Source: Microdochium bolleyi (lineage: Eukaryota; Ascomycota; Sordariomycetes; Xylariales; Microdochiaceae). Taken from it: a stretch of 64,000 nucleotides of DNA. Location of the stretch: assembly GCA_001566295.1 (NCBI GenBank), contig KQ964266.1, forward strand, positions 372,001-436,000, read 5' to 3'. Positions 35,505-48,343 of the stretch are shown one piece after another. Every line of letters begins with the position of its first letter. The stretch's first letter is position 1. Position numbers and translations under genes: made by a program. The notes below the pieces were generated by a model that did not search any database, was not told the origin of the DNA, and worked only from the letters and a program-made list of their open reading frames with translations.

Positions 35505-36602
35505 ATGTACAGGAGGACAACGACAATGACTTGCGCCCGGCTCGCACGGTCACTCCTCCACAATGGCCTGCCCAGCTCCTCGCGAGCAGCAGCTCCAACA
35601 CGAGTAATACCAGCAGCACGCCGCGCATACGCGTTCCCAGCCGCGGCACCGCCCATACACCAGGTCTTCAACCGCCACACAAAGTGGCTGCAGAAGGAAC
35701 GCGCAGCCGCCGCAGTCGAGACAAGCCGGACGGCTGACTACCTCAAGGACGAGGTTGCCCTACGACTGTGCGACCGTCTGCTCGATATCAAGCGGACCTA
35801 TCCCAAAGTCCTTGACCTGGGCGCCAACAGCTGCAACATTGCCCGCGCTCTCGTGCGGCCCGACCCGGATCCGTCGCCCGAGCACCCCATCTCAGAACCC
35901 ATCGCGAGCCGCATCTCGCACCTGACGGCCGCAGAGTCATCCGAGACACTGCTGTACCGCGATGCCGACCTCCCCTTCAACTCGGAGATCAACATGACCC
36001 GCGAGGTGCTCACAGACGAGGAGACGCTTCCCTACGAAGCCAACACGTTCGACCTGGTCCTCTCCTCCCTCGCGCTGCACTGGATCAACGACCTCCCCGG
36101 CGTGCTCGCGCAGATCAACAACGTCCTGAAGCCCGACTGCGCGTTCATGGGCGCCATGTTCGGCGGCGACACCCTCTTCGAGCTGCGCACCTCGCTGCAG
36201 CTCGCCGAGCAGGAGCGCCGCGGCGGCATCGGCCCGCACGTCTCCCCGCTCGCCGACGTCCGCGACGTTGGCGGGCTGCTGGGCAAGGCCGGGTTCAAGA
36301 TGCTCACGGTTGACGTGGACGACATCATCGTCGACTACCCAGACATGTTCGCGCTGATGCAGGACCTGCAGGCCATGGGCGAGAGCAGCGCCGTGCTGGG
36401 CCGCGAGATGGGCGGCATCCAGCGCGACGTGCTGCTCGCGGGCGATGCCATCTACCGCGCGCTCCACGGCAACGACGACGGGACATTGCCCGCGACATTC
36501 CGCATGATCTACATGATTGGCTGGAAGGAAGGCGAGGGCCAGTCGCAGCCGCTACCCCGCGGGAGCGGGCAGATCAACCTGAAGGATGTGCTACAGTCTT
36601 AA
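35505..36602 (+). CDS. NDUFAF5: Mitochondrial complex I assembly factor, NDUFAF5-type methyltransferase fold
   Basis: Single exon, 365 aa from the first ATG (35,505); a second ATG seven codons on (MTCARLARSLL) is equally good. The first 45 residues are Arg/Ala/Ser-rich with no acidic residue, a mitochondrial presequence. HQVFNRHTKWLQKERAA is characteristic of NDUFAF5. The SAM-binding motif I is VLDLGANSCNIARAL (about 102-116) and the post-motif block LVLSSLALHWINDLPG (about 185-199). The human protein hydroxylates an Arg of NDUFS7 during early complex I assembly; this fungal orthologue should act in the matrix. Stop TAA; convergent with ARPC5. Confidence 0.93.
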   Translation: MYRRTTTMTCARLARSLLHNGLPSSSRAAAPTRVIPAARRAYAFPAAAPPIHQVFNRHTKWLQKERAAAAVETSRTADYLKDEVALRLCDRLLDIKRTYPKVLDLGANSCNIARALVRPDPDPSPEHPISEPIASRISHLTAAESSETLLYRDADLPFNSEINMTREVLTDEETLPYEANTFDLVLSSLALHWINDLPGVLAQINNVLKPDCAFMGAMFGGDTLFELRTSLQLAEQERRGGIGPHVSPLADVRDVGGLLGKAGFKMLTVDVDDIIVDYPDMFALMQDLQAMGESSAVLGREMGGIQRDVLLAGDAIYRALHGNDDGTLPATFRMIYMIGWKEGEGQSQPLPRGSGQINLKDVLQS

Positions 36603-37240
36603 TGAGTGTATTACGTATGTAGGCAGTATAATGGATCAAGCACGTTGAAACATGCTGGGGTTGCGTTAATAGTCGCAAATGATTGACTATCACGTAGATT
36701 GGTGCGGTAAACTCGTGGCTTTGCACATTGGATGGACCAATAGAAGTCCCTGTAATGGAATGCTAGGCTTACTTGCTTGACCTCTTCGGCCCTCGCTGGC
36801 CGGAGGCACTGCGCGGTCGAACACGATGCACTCCCCAAAACCTCCCTCCCTGGCGCCTCCCAAAAACTTAAATCCCTCCTCTGCGTTGTGTCTGGGTTAG
36901 TCCCATCGAGTGGTAGGGCGGGTATATGTAGGTGTGTGCGGAGGATTGTTGTTGCTGGTGATCGAGATGGTAATGGGAAGAACAGTACAGCAGAGTTGGA
37001 CGTGAAAGGGACATAACAAGGTGTTATTCGACTTATCATATTGGTTCAATAGTCACATGTGCTATCACGAATAGGCGAAGCGAGTCCATGTTCACTGCTG
37101 CAGTTGCCAGCCCTGTATCAAGAAGTATATCTGCCACATTCGACGCAGACAGATGCTGCTTTATGTTTTTGTCGTCCTGTCTAAAGTAAGCTCCACTGGC
37201 CGCTGCCTATCGCGCCAAACACCATGAGTCTCCTCGCCAT
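36603..37240. other. Convergent 3' region, NDUFAF5 / ARPC5
   Basis: About 640 bp, A/T-richer, expected to contain both 3' UTRs. Open frames on the minus strand lack codon bias. No gene seen. Confidence 0.6.
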
Positions 37241-38192
37241 CTAGACCTTCCGCCAGTCGGTCATGCAACGTCCCACGCTGCCCAGGCCGGCAACGTCTAC
37301 CACCTTCTCGTGCCAACTCAGCAGGACGCTCATGGCCGCGCCGCCGGACTCGCCCATCGCGCTCGGCCGCCCGCTGACCTGGCTGAAGCCGGACGCCGGG
37401 GCCGCAGCACCTTGTCTCGCCTGTGTCTTGCCGCTCGAGCCGCCAGCCATGCCCTTGTACCTGTAGAGTTTGCGGTCGTCAGCACCCCGAGCCATGTTCA
37501 CGAGGATGTTGCATGTGTGACGATAGCACGATCGCAAGTGTAAGAAGTGTGTGCTTGAAGAGCGGCTGCTTACAAGTACTTCATCAGCACGTCCAAGAGC
37601 TCGCTGCCGCCTTCTGAGCCGTAGATGCGCTGAAGCATGGGCGTCATGTCGCTCGCCTTGATTGACTGCAGTACCTCGACTACTGTCGCGAGGTGGGCAT
37701 CCTGTTGGTCGGCGGAGTTCCATAGCGTTAGCGTGAGACCTCAATGATTTCTGAAAGCAGATCAAGTTGTATATCCGTTGCTCCCTCTCTTTCGCTCTGT
37801 CTGTGACTGTGCGCCAAGCGCTAGTCTCGTTATCGACCGTCCCAATGCCCGCTCTTCAGCACCGCAAGGACCATCTTGAGGGCAGCTGCTGGCACCCGGT
37901 CTCGTATCTGCCAAACCATATTTCTCGTCATCCGTACCTTTGCCGCGTCTGACCCGTTGTACACGGGCGTCTCGAGGCTGCCCCTCAGGGCGCCCTCGGC
38001 GTCGCCGCCGCGTAGCAGCTGGCGGACCTGGCTGTTGAGCTGGCGGACGTCGTCCTCGGAGATCTCGGGCAGCGGCGGGTGCAGGGTCGAGGTGTCGAAG
38101 TTGAGCGACGAATCCGGGTCGAGGGCGTCGATGTTGACGGTCCGCCAGGCGTCGCTGAGCGAGTCCGCGGTGTGCTGCTGGATGATGGACAT
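37241..38192 (-). CDS. ARC15: Arp2/3 complex subunit 5 (p16-Arc)
   Basis: Exons 38192-37938, 37701-37574 and 37460-37241, introns of 236 and 113 nt, product 200 aa, stop TAG. The N-terminal half (SIIQQHTADSLSDAWRTVNIDAL, QLLRGGDAEGALRGSLETPVY) and the helical second half (HLATVVEVLQSIKASDM, SELLDVLMKYLYKGM, AAMSVLLSWHEKVVDVAGLGS) match ARPC5. An insertion of about 30 Gly/Ser/Gln/Ala residues between the last helices explains why it is longer than the roughly 150-aa animal and yeast forms; other filamentous fungi appear to share such an insertion. It links ARPC4 and ARPC1 in the actin-nucleating complex. Confidence 0.94.
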
Positions 38193-39480
38193 CCTCGGCT
38201 GCTTGTCTCTTCCGAGTATCGAGATGTGTGAAGTCGCAGAGGTCTGCTTCAGTCGTGGCCGCGCGAGTGGCGACAGGGTCAATTCGACTTTCGTTGCTCG
38301 TGGTTGTCGATGTCTCTGCCTGGATTGGGGGTTGGAGTGTGGGGTTTCGAGAGGACTGACGTTGCGCAGCCCGAGCTGGCAAGCGCCAGCGGCGTCCAAG
38401 TGGTGGAGACGGCGCGGTGTGGGGCCGTCCCGGAGGGAGCTCGCTCGGCTCAACGACACGACAGCATCTTACAATGTGCTAGGTTCCCGATGGTCGCCAA
38501 TGGGCTGCTCTTTTGCAGAGGAGTCCCTTTTTCTCTTCTTCTAGTTTTTTGGGCTTCTATTTGGTTATTTTTCTATGTTGTAGCCATTGCTTGATCAGCC
38601 TGTGGCAAGAGGCCAGTCTTTTTGATCGTATGCAGACAATTTTCAGAACGATGCTACCAGATCTTCATGTTACCTCATCCTGGCACTGGCGAGCCGAAAC
38701 CTGCTGATTCACGCTTGTATGGATAAGATTAAAGCTGGACATATCCCGACCATGAGCATGTCCCTCATGATGTCTTGTTCGAAACCGAGACCGGCAGCTA
38801 CCCAGCAGCACTCAGCTCAAACACGCTCGGCAGAATGCTCGAATTCGAGCGAACATATACCTGGACGGAATAATCAATTCCCAATACTGTTGCTCACAGC
38901 CTTTGTGCCTTCTCATCAGTTCTGTGGACGTCGTATGTATATTTCCTGGTTCAAACTGATCTCTCAGGCACGCGCGATCCTGCCATGCAAGGCTGTCAAA
39001 GGAGCAGTCAGCGAAGAAAATCGAACTTATCGAGCGCCTCTTGCGGTGGTGCTTGCGCTCGCAGCTGCCACGAACAGCTAGAGGCCGCCTTGCCCGGAGT
39101 GAGGCAACGCGCCTTCCACGGTCTGGGAATCAGAATACGCGTGCCTGCCAAACCTCAAGAGTTGCAACATCAGGAAATAGCAGGCGCGTCCGAGCGACAA
39201 CCAGGTAGCAGGCTCCTATGTGAACGGTTGTCGCAGCTCCTCTTCCTCCATCTGTTCTCCGTCCCAAGCTTATCATCATTCCAGTCTTCGCTGGCAGCAT
39301 CCACACAACCTTGGCATCACAGGCTCATTGCTCACACACGACTCCATCCACAGTCCCGGCATACTCAGGTCTTTGCCACCAAGGCAGTCTCACACACAGT
39401 CACCAACCTCTCCGTAGCACTGCATCACACGACCAGTGCCATCCTCGGTCCGCTCCATCACTCATATTTCGCTGTTCAAG
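38193..39480. other. Intergenic: ARPC5 promoter side and leader of small orphan gene
   Basis: The ARPC5 upstream region (38,193 to about 38,700) is followed by sequence without genes. The last 200 bp (39,270-39,480) are rich in C, A and T (repeated CACA and TCCATC), like the 5' UTR of the small gene starting at 39,481. Confidence 0.55.
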
Positions 39481-39846
39481 ATGTTCAATCCTTCAGTCGT
39501 CCCTCCGGCCGACCCACGTCGGCACGATTCGAATTATCGAATTGGGCAGCGAGGTCCGGTGCAGGGACATTCTGCGCAGGTACCACAGACAGTGGAGGAT
39601 GCCGGTGCCGTTGCCGCCGATGGCATCAAAGCCGTCAAACCTGGACTTGGGGGCCGTGTCAGAGCTCGTCTCGCTAACTTCCTGATGAGCGTGGCCATCA
39701 AATTGGGTGGCACACCAACAGGCCCTTCCGCAGCTCCCGATAGCGGCAGCGTAACGAGCCAGTCAAACGTTTCTGCAGCTCCCGGCAACGGCAACGCAAT
39801 CCAAACAACCTCTTCCGCACCCAGCGGCCCCGACAATGCCACCTAG
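39481..39846 (+). CDS. Small orphan protein, Ser/Gly/Asn-rich C-terminus
   Basis: 121 aa, no recognised family. The start codon follows a pyrimidine/CA-rich leader typical of fungal 5' UTRs. Third codon positions favour C/G. The centre (GIKAVKPGLGGRVRARLANFLMSVAIKLGG) is a basic amphipathic segment. The C-terminal third carries two imperfect copies of a Ser-Ala-Ala-Pro-x-x-Gly unit. There is no signal peptide or membrane helix. It could be a lineage-restricted gene; confirmation would need transcript data or homologues. Confidence 0.5.
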   Translation: MFNPSVVPPADPRRHDSNYRIGQRGPVQGHSAQVPQTVEDAGAVAADGIKAVKPGLGGRVRARLANFLMSVAIKLGGTPTGPSAAPDSGSVTSQSNVSAAPGNGNAIQTTSSAPSGPDNAT

Positions 39847-41567
39847 ACGGATCGGCATGTCTGCCTTGAACATCCAGGTCGAAAACCTCGGCGAGTGACA
39901 ATCAGGAACCTCCGGAAGAAGTTCAAGACCACCAGTTAGATCTCTGACAATAAACTGCAATAGAGTATGACCGGATAAGGGAACTTTGTATTTTTGCGAT
40001 GGAAAGATCTTCAACCAGATGCTGTTTGGACATGCCAAGGCCGTCGGCTCCGTGACAGGCAAGCAGTTTTCAAGAGCCGGCAACAACATTTGTCGATCAA
40101 AGCGATGATGGAGGTCACCTTGGTCAGCGCGTTGCAGTTTTAGTTTTAGTTTTTCTTGGGACTGGTTTTGGTTCTATCAAGCCTTGTGTTGGGCGCGTTG
40201 ATCACAAAATCACTCCTTTGGTGTACAGCGATTATTCTCTCCTAGGGAAGTTTTTGTGCAACTTGTTTCGCTATAGTTAGCGGGTAGTCTAATTCAGCAT
40301 GGTGTCTCCTTGCTTGAATGAAATCGCATATGGTCGTACCAGGTTCACGCTTCTGTCACGGGAAGACACAGACTGGTCATGATATACATGACACACTGAC
40401 TCTATTCCAGAATCAAGTGTGCAGCGTCTCAAGTTGATCGTTGCTGGCACTCCATCTAGGCCCTGCATGCCACTTCCCTGGGCCTCATCGATTTGCGGAG
40501 ATATAATTCTGAGTCCCAATCTAGAGAGGATGCCTGCCGAGCACAGAGGAAGGGTGATGTTATACCAATCCTCAAGTGATTATGTCCACCCTGAAAAGAT
40601 TCTCACCTCCGCGCAATTCGCCGACAAGACCACGAGATTTCAGTCTCAATACTACGCAGCAGAATACACGCCGAGGCCACATTCCAGGACGGAAACCTTT
40701 CTCCCACCCATTGGCCATAGATACGGTAGGTGCGCTGAACAGCTCAGTTCGCAGACCAGTCATAGGCTTGAAGATCAATCGATACACCACCGGTGTAGCA
40801 CACTCGCCGCAGATACACCACGCACCTCACCGCTCAGGGCTTGCTCCTTTTTGCCCCTTCCGTGTGAATCGCCACCGGGACCTTTGCCACCTCTGATCTG
40901 ACACGATACCTGTTCAGAGACCCTGAAAAAAGGGGCATCATCGACGGGCGTGTGGACATGTAATTGGGTCTGCTGTCCCTCGTTTCTCCTTGGGCCGGGT
41001 AGCTCACCGCCACTTACACCGTATTCTGAGGAGGGCGTCCACACCCTTTTCGACGCAGCCGTGCCCGATGAAATCATGTCCCGTACCAAGAATGAGACTC
41101 GGCGTCTGTGGTGTATGTGTGTGCTTTGCTGGCGGGCTGGGTGTTGTCATCACAACAGACCTTCGGTCTGCAGGGGGGCTAAGCTGAACACGGCTTCTTT
41201 GGTTGACCAGCAGACCGGCAGCAGGGCAGGACGGAAACAGTCAACAATGAAGAGACCTCTGCCAGACATCAAGGTGCATGGACTGATGCACTTTGTTCTT
41301 CTGCTGCTGTGGGTTGTCTATCTGAGAAGGGCAAGCTGACAGATGGGGAGGATCCCGAGAGCGCACCCTCCTTTCTGCAACCGCTGTGCGAGGCATAACA
41401 ATGGGACACGAAGACGGGGCATGCAGTCCGCTCGCCAGCGACCAGGTCAATTTCCAAAGCCTCTAGGCTCATGAGCTGGCGGCTTAGAAGCGCGCATGAG
41501 CGGCAAAGCCGCGAAGCTCGAGGTGAACCTTGCGAGGCAGAGCCCAAGCTGTTAGCTACCCACCCCG
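39847..41567. other. Gene-poor interval, left part
   Basis: Begins with a plausible 3' UTR for the small orphan gene (A/T-rich to about 40,300). Open frames in 40,400-40,900 on both strands lack conserved motifs. Nothing supported. Confidence 0.5.
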
Positions 41568-41591
41568 TCATCATCATCATCATCATCATCT
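41568..41591. repeat. (TCA)8 microsatellite
   Basis: Eight consecutive TCA triplets in non-coding sequence. Confidence 0.9.
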
Positions 41592-44500
41592 ACTGCCTGG
41601 CCGTAGCAGCGTCGGTGCCCATTCTTTTGGGCCCAACCTGGTTACACCTAGCAAGGAAGGACAATAGAACAACGACACGGATCCAGAACCGGGCCGGGCC
41701 CTGACCGAAAGGAAAAAGTCTGTCCCAGCCTCCCGGTACGTCCGCCCGCCCGCCCAGACCGCGGACCCGCCAGCGCGGGCCATCCAGAGACCCTATTGTA
41801 AGTTATGCTGATTTGAAAAGGGTGACGGTGCACGGCGTCCCGCCAATGGAGCCGGCCAAAAGATCCTTGCGGACTATCTCGGCAGGCAAGCAGGCAGAAC
41901 GGGAAGAAAAAGCAAAAAATTCAAGAAGAAACCAAAACGAGCTGATTTGTCGAATATGCAGAAACGCAGATAGTGTGCCGTGTTGTTGTTGGCAGCCATG
42001 GATCATCCTGCCGCCCACTGCCGTCAGCTTTGCGAAGCAGGGCCGGACGTGGCGGAATCGCTGTCGGGTCACACAGGCCTCAAGCCACAATCGACTGACT
42101 CCGTCGCGGCCTCCTCTGACTTCGGAGTATTGCCTGCACTTGCCTCATGTTGTCCGGAAGCATGTTTGATGATTCTCCGGCGGCATCTAAACTTACCAGG
42201 TTGTCGCGGGTTCCGGGGCATGACTTGGTGCATGCAGCAAAGCTTGACCGACAGACAACACTTGACCACCCCTGGGAACCATCTCGTTCCGCCATGGTGA
42301 GGACGTGGTACCTGGGAGAGAGGCGGTGACAGGCAGGCAGGCTCTTTGGGTTTCCGCAGATAGCCTGCCTGATTGGGGACCTCTGGTCCGTGTCGGCACA
42401 CTGCCCGAAGGTCACGGTCCCCAAACAACGAAAAAGCACGACTCGTGGTTTGCTGCGCATTGTTTGCGGAGCGACTTACTCCTCGGCCCTCCCTCTGGGG
42501 GAGGGAGAGAGAGGCCAGATCTCCGAGTGCGCCCGCGCAATAAAACGTCGCCGGCGGTCCGGGGCGGCATATTCAGGGTTCGGGGCCCTGTTGATGCCAA
42601 GTCGCCAGGGTCAGGCCAAAACGTGGTTTCACCTCTCATGGAAGGCTCCCCATGGAAGCCGGCCGGTTGGAAGAGCGGTATGTCCTCCGTCTCCCTGGGC
42701 CGATGCACAGGTCAGCTTGAGGCGCCGGGATGCTTCGATTGCCTCGGCCTGGTTCTAGGCAGCACGACCGAAGACCTCGCTGAAGCCCAGAGTAGTACAC
42801 CAAGTCTGTAGCACGGCACGAAGCAGATCAACGGCTGGCCGGCCGCCCAGGGAAGCCGAGCACAGCAGTGCCCGAATTGTTGAGTTGGAGCTCGTGCGTA
42901 AGCTTTCCTGAAGCGGGTGATGAGTCGCGGGCCATGAACCATGAACGGTGTAACTTTTTTTTTCTCTCTTTCGGGCTTCTGTCATGCAAGGTTAATCGCT
43001 GAAGGGTCGAGACCGGCATGATGGGAGACGGCACTTACCGCGGAGTCGCGGATGGGCGTAGAGCCAAGAAGCGGCAAGGGACTGGCCTGTCCGGAACGGA
43101 CCCGGGCGCGAGCATTCGCGGGCCCGCCTCAACTTAAGAAAGACCCATGCCCGCCCGCCTGCAACGGCTTGTGGAGCTTGCCTCAGGCCGCCCGGCCGCG
43201 CTGGGACGAGAGGTCATTGTGATGCGCAAGGAGTGTAATGACCCAGTTTTACGAGCCATCCTTCGAGCTGCTCGGTTCCAGCAGAGGATCGAATCCTGTC
43301 GACCGGTCAATCGCGACCACGGCGGCCCCTGAAGAACCGCAGTCCTGGGTCGCAACGGCAACGCCGCGGTCCCGCCGCCTCGGGTTGTCCCACGCTGTCT
43401 AGCGCAGCTTTCGCTACTGCGTACGATGTAGAGAGCAGGAGTACGATCGGGCATGTCTACAGACGGTGGCGACAGATACCAGGTACTGTATGCAGCAACC
43501 GAGGCACGCAGTGGACGAGCCATGGCCCTTTGACTGACCGGTCGCTGCAGCGTTCGTGTTGCGGAAAGCGACGCGCGCCGTGCCCCAATGAGCCTCATGC
43601 TGCGCTCCCCAATTCTCCGTTTTGAGTTTGCCGTCCTGCAGCCAGTGAGCCTGGCGATCTGATGGCGCAAGACGCGTTGGCCGAGGCCTGGCGAGGGTTT
43701 GGCGCCAGACAGCCGGACCGGCCACCAAGTCGAACCTTCGAAAGAGGCAACACGGGGAAGCCCCGGCCGCAGCAGGCTAATGCAGGAACGAGCGGCAGGG
43801 ATGGAGGCTATCCGCAAAAGGGTGCGGTGGTGGAGCGCCATGTGGAATGTGCCTGGGACCGTCAGGGGCACCTCAGTAGTAGCTTCGGACGAATTGCGAA
43901 GTGCATTATGGTGTGCCAGCTCATCAGACGAAACCCCGGTACGTGAGGCCCCCCATCGCGGAGCTGTGGCCCGGCTAGTGGGCCTCCTCCCATTCTCAGG
44001 TTCCATCAATGGGACAACGAGCTGCGCAGCCTGACGTAGTCGGCCGTCATCCAGACAGTGTTGCGCAGTCGTGGCATTCTGCCTACAACGCACTGCAAAG
44101 CACTGCAAAGGAGCGGCGACATCAGACGAGCCACGTCATTGCCCAGTAGCCTGTGGACTGGTCGGAAACAGTACAGGCTGCGGTGCCGATGATGTGCGAC
44201 TCGACAGAGGGCCGTGTGGGCGGACCCGGCTCCTCTCTGTTCATGCACGCCCTCTACTCCGTACAGCAAGGACAGCGGTTTGTTGTTCAAGTCGATCGGC
44301 CAGCCGCCTCACACCTCTTCGCAAGCATGCACTAGCCATGGCCGAGACGAACAGGAAATCTGCTCAGACGTCAGCACTGCCCAACTTCATCTAATGAGTG
44401 CCGGCGACGCCGTGGCCCAGAGCACAAACTTGGGGAGACGACGACGTCTCAGCCGGGCTGGTGATCGGGGTGCTGTCCCGGCGAAACCACGTCGTCTCAT

Positions 44501-47500
44501 GCGCAATGCCGTCGCAAACGTCTTGGTCGGGTTTGCAGTCGCGACTGCCTCAGCTGGCGGGAGACCTTCCTCATTCGAACCCTTGCTGGAACATTGGCCC
44601 TAGCCCTTTGGGCTCTGGTTTCCGCGTGGCCGGATGCTGCTCGCTTCTCGTTACACGTGCCTTCACGGATGCGATGCAACGTGGATGCAGGTCTGGTGAG
44701 GCTGGTGTCGCTTGTGGCCTGAGGTGGCGGTTCACAGAGGAAGTGGCGACCCGAGGCTCTGGGCGCGTGAATTAGGCGCAGCTCCAGGCGGTTTCCAGCT
44801 GTCAGCCGCATCTGCTAGTCTCATCTCTCCTTTAACAAGTTTGCTCCGATCATTGATGCTGGTCTCGTCCACTATCGCGCTCAGCCGAGAGCCAATACTC
44901 CGCACCTACATGAGAGCGAGCCCCTGTTCTCGAGTCATTCAATTCCAGCCAACGCCCCTCGTTCATCGTCTCAATTGTCCGCGCACAGCTGGCTCGACAC
45001 GTTACAAGAATTAAACCAATGCGACTAAGATGTCCTTCGATAGTGCGGAAGCACAATTTGGCCTCACTTGTTGATGACGCCCTCTGTTCGTCTCAGGCTC
45101 ACGCTCGTCATATCTCGCCGGATCCGGACGTGACACACCGGGAATACACGGACCTGTGCAATTCCCTCTCGCAACGCCAAATTTAGAACCATTGTGCGCT
45201 CTCGAACACGACAAAGCATGTTTGAGTCAGCGCTGAGATGGACCTGCCGTGCCGGTGCTGCATGCGCGTCTTGGCCTCGCGGTGGAATTTCTGGGTAGCC
45301 TGGTCGGCGTCCGACAATGTTATGCTTACGATCTCACCTCAACGAACTCTGAATCACCAGAGGGACTTCTCCAAACGCACTGCTAGTAACTGCCCATGAA
45401 CTCCAGAATCGTCACAGAGAGCACTCTCATATGAAGCATTCCAGACAGAGTTGACACGCGCTCCATGACGCACCCCGGCTCGCCCCGCGGGTCTGGTGTT
45501 TGACTCAACGACTCGACATGGATGGTCGAAGTGCCGGCCAATTATGGTTTGTTCGAGCATCCGGTTTCTGAGGCTCCTGCTGGGAACATGATGGGACACT
45601 AGACCTGGCATTGTACGCAGTGAAATGGGCTAGAGTGGTACCTCTGGTTTCAACCGTCTCGCCGAAATGGTCTCTTGGCATGCGGTAATATCGCTCACTT
45701 CGAAGACAGAGTGCAACTTGAAAACCAACCCAAGGCTCAAACGCTCCCTTGTTGCCACATGGAGAGCTTGCCAGAACACCGTTCGCGAGGGCTGCTGCAT
45801 CGTCAACCTGTCTCGTCTGTCAGATCCTGACTGGTAAGTATGCCGTGCACCAATGCCATGGGCGGCTCAACACGCGGCGCACGATCTTCGTCTTGTCAGT
45901 CGGCATTGCCTCCTGAGTTAGCGGGAACTCGTCACTTGCACAGACGTGTGTGCCTCCTCTGACTCTCACCAGAGAGCCCTGGCCTCGGGGAGACTCGAGC
46001 GCATTAGATGTCGTGTCATTCGTCGCGGCACTGCCGAGTCATGGACACCCTTCAAACTCTGGAAGATCTCGGAGTAGCCATCCTGCGGAAATCACGACTG
46101 GTCCCGCGGCTGTGGTTACTTGGACCTAGCTTGTCAATCAGGGGAAAGTGTGGGTATCATGGCAACCATCAAGAACCGTGATTCGAGCCTCACCTGTCAC
46201 CCAGCCCTCTGGAAGCGCGCCCGGGCGGTGGCGGGTATCATGGCACCTGCACGTCCGGCACTGGGCCCTGGCCGGCAATACCTTGCGCCATGGCTGGAGG
46301 AGTACAAGCTACGGAGTACCTCAACGACTTTGGGAGAGATCAGAGGCACCGCACAGGCCTGTTCCTTGCCCCGGCGCGCAGAGACACGTTCGAGAAAAAC
46401 TCGAGAGATTATGAGGCCCGCTGGGGCACGCGCCCATGATCGGGGAGACGGTTCCGGAGTGGAGCAGTCGCCAGGCGATGGGAGGATCTCCCATTGCGAC
46501 CCCTGCTTAGTCACATTCCATGATGCTTCGGCGACGTTGGAGGCCCCTGTTCCCCGGCCAAGGGTTCCGTGCACACTGGGTAATGAATGTCATTGTGCGT
46601 GCTGGTGCTAGGGGCTTGGGGGGCGGGCGTCGACGAAAAGCCACTCGTCACAATCATCTCCTCGATGGATACGCGAGACAGCTGAGCGCGGCTCCTATCC
46701 GCGGCGGACTAGCTTCCGGCCGGCGGGATCAGCTTCCTGGTCCAATGGGATTGCGGTCGCCATCGCCCGGCCCAGGAACAGGTGCAATGCTTTCCGCCAA
46801 CAAGCTGCTCACAGTTCTGGGGCTGCCAGGACCCGGCGGCTGGTGGCTGAGGCCTTCCGCAATTCTCAAACAGCTGTCTCGATCGACCTGGTCAGGGCTG
46901 CACATTGAGACCACACAAAGGAAGTGGCGACTCTCCAGGGTTCGTCCGTGAACTGGCTGCGTGGTTCAGCCACCGGGGACCGCCTCGAATGCCTTCCCAA
47001 AATGGCTCGGAGCGTGCGCACACGCCTTCGCGTGAAGTGCAACCTCGCGTGGTCGGGTGCGCTCGTGCCTGTACGCCGGACAATGACTGCGAGGAAACAC
47101 AAGGCTCTCGACGGAGCATGATGCTCGTTGTCTGACTGGGTGACACGGCCGAGCCACGGTCACGAAACGAGCGAGCGCGCGTGTGGACAACGGCAGGGAG
47201 GATGGGGCAACGGCTCGACACTCTCTCTGAGTCCCGGACCAAAAGGCTGGTGATGGACGCGCCCCCTCCCCCTTGCCCCTATTTGCGCTACCGGCACGCC
47301 CACAGGCACCCAGCACAGCTCGTGTCCCTGGCGGGCATGGCCCATGCTGCTGCTGGAGCTGCCGCGGTGCTGGCCGGCGCTGGGAGCACTGGGCAGCGGC
47401 TGGCTCTGCGCGTGTCGCAGGTACCTGGGACCTGGGGCCGGGCCACCAGCGCGGCGCCATGCACACGCCTCCCTGCCCTTCCAGAAACAATGGGCATCCA

Positions 47501-47700
47501 CCGGTGCTCGCGCGGTCGTGGCCCTGTCCCTGCCCGGGCGAGCCAGCCACGGCCATGGGCCTGGCATGACATGGGCATGGCATCCGGCGCTGGGTTGCTG
47601 TTTGGGGGGGACAGACCACCTCATTTGCTTCAGGGCCAGTTTTTCCCTAGCCCGCCGGCCTGAAATGAGGAAGGCACCAGGCAATCCCTTGGGCGACGGG
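41592..47700. other. Gene-poor interval, central part
   Basis: About 6 kb of G/C-rich DNA with many short overlapping open frames on both strands. None has an ATG in good context together with coherent codon bias or a family motif. The longest (minus strand 43,134-44,108) starts at TTG and is Arg/Ser/Ala-rich, as expected for chance frames in G/C-rich DNA. A strong but isolated donor GTAAGTATG is at 45,834. The lack of C-to-T skew argues against RIP-mutated transposon remnants. Confidence 0.5.
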
Positions 47701-48343
47701 CTCGTTATAATAAGAAATGAAGCCCGCCCCTTCCCTTCCGGCCTGCCCAGCTTCCCAGATCGAATTCCCTCCATTGCCATCGGCGTGTGCTTCATATTGT
47801 CTTTGCTCTTGTCTCGTCTCGCCTACACAGAGCGTCCTCTCCTTTCCGCCTCGTAGCCCGCCCTCGCCCATTCGCACAGGCACCAAAGCCGCAATCCGCC
47901 TGTACAACTATTTCGAGACTTGCCCGTGTATCGCCGCACGCCCAGCTCGCCAGCCCGCCGACGACCTGTTACTGTACTCTTACTCTTGTACCATCTCAAT
48001 AATACGCCACGCTGCCCACAGCTGCGCAATCTGCCTGTCACGGACGCTTCCCGCTCTGTCTCAGCCGGCCCCGAACGAATCGCATCGCATCCCGCCCACG
48101 CAACCCTCCCGCACGAGTCTCCAGCTTGGATCTTATAAAGGACAAAAAACACCTAGTCGCCCGCTGCTTCTCGTCCGCACTGTTGCAAGCCGCGCATACC
48201 TGCACGTAGTCCTCCTGGATCGACTCAGCCGACGCCAAACCCCTGCCGCACCTGCATCAGAGCCCCAAATCTACACCAATCCGGCCCTGCAATCGCTCGC
48301 TGGCCAGCATTGACACGTCGTCGCAGCTCGACTAGCCAACTAG
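47701..48343 (+). other. Putative 5' leader exon of an unidentified transcript
   Basis: TTATAATAA at 47,705-47,713 is followed by about 600 bp of strongly pyrimidine/CA-rich plus-strand sequence, as seen in leaders of other genes in this window. It ends at a strong splice donor (G|GTGAGT, donor at 48,344). Another TATA-like element TTATAAA is at 48,133-48,139. No convincing coding exon follows, so the unit may be a long non-coding RNA or the 5' UTR of a gene I cannot see. Confidence 0.3.

Noticed and set aside
36611..37039. Minus-strand 142-codon frame between NDUFAF5 and ARPC5
   Set aside because: No codon bias or homology recognised; it lies in the shared 3' region of convergent genes.
43134..44108. 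Long minus-strand open frame (324 codons) in the gene-poor interval
   Set aside because: It begins at TTG, is Arg/Ser/Ala-rich, lacks any family motif, and overlaps equally long frames on the other strand, as expected by chance in G/C-rich DNA.
45781..45860. Isolated GTAAGTATG donor suggesting a spliced gene
   Set aside because: No coding exon upstream and no matching acceptor with coherent frame downstream.
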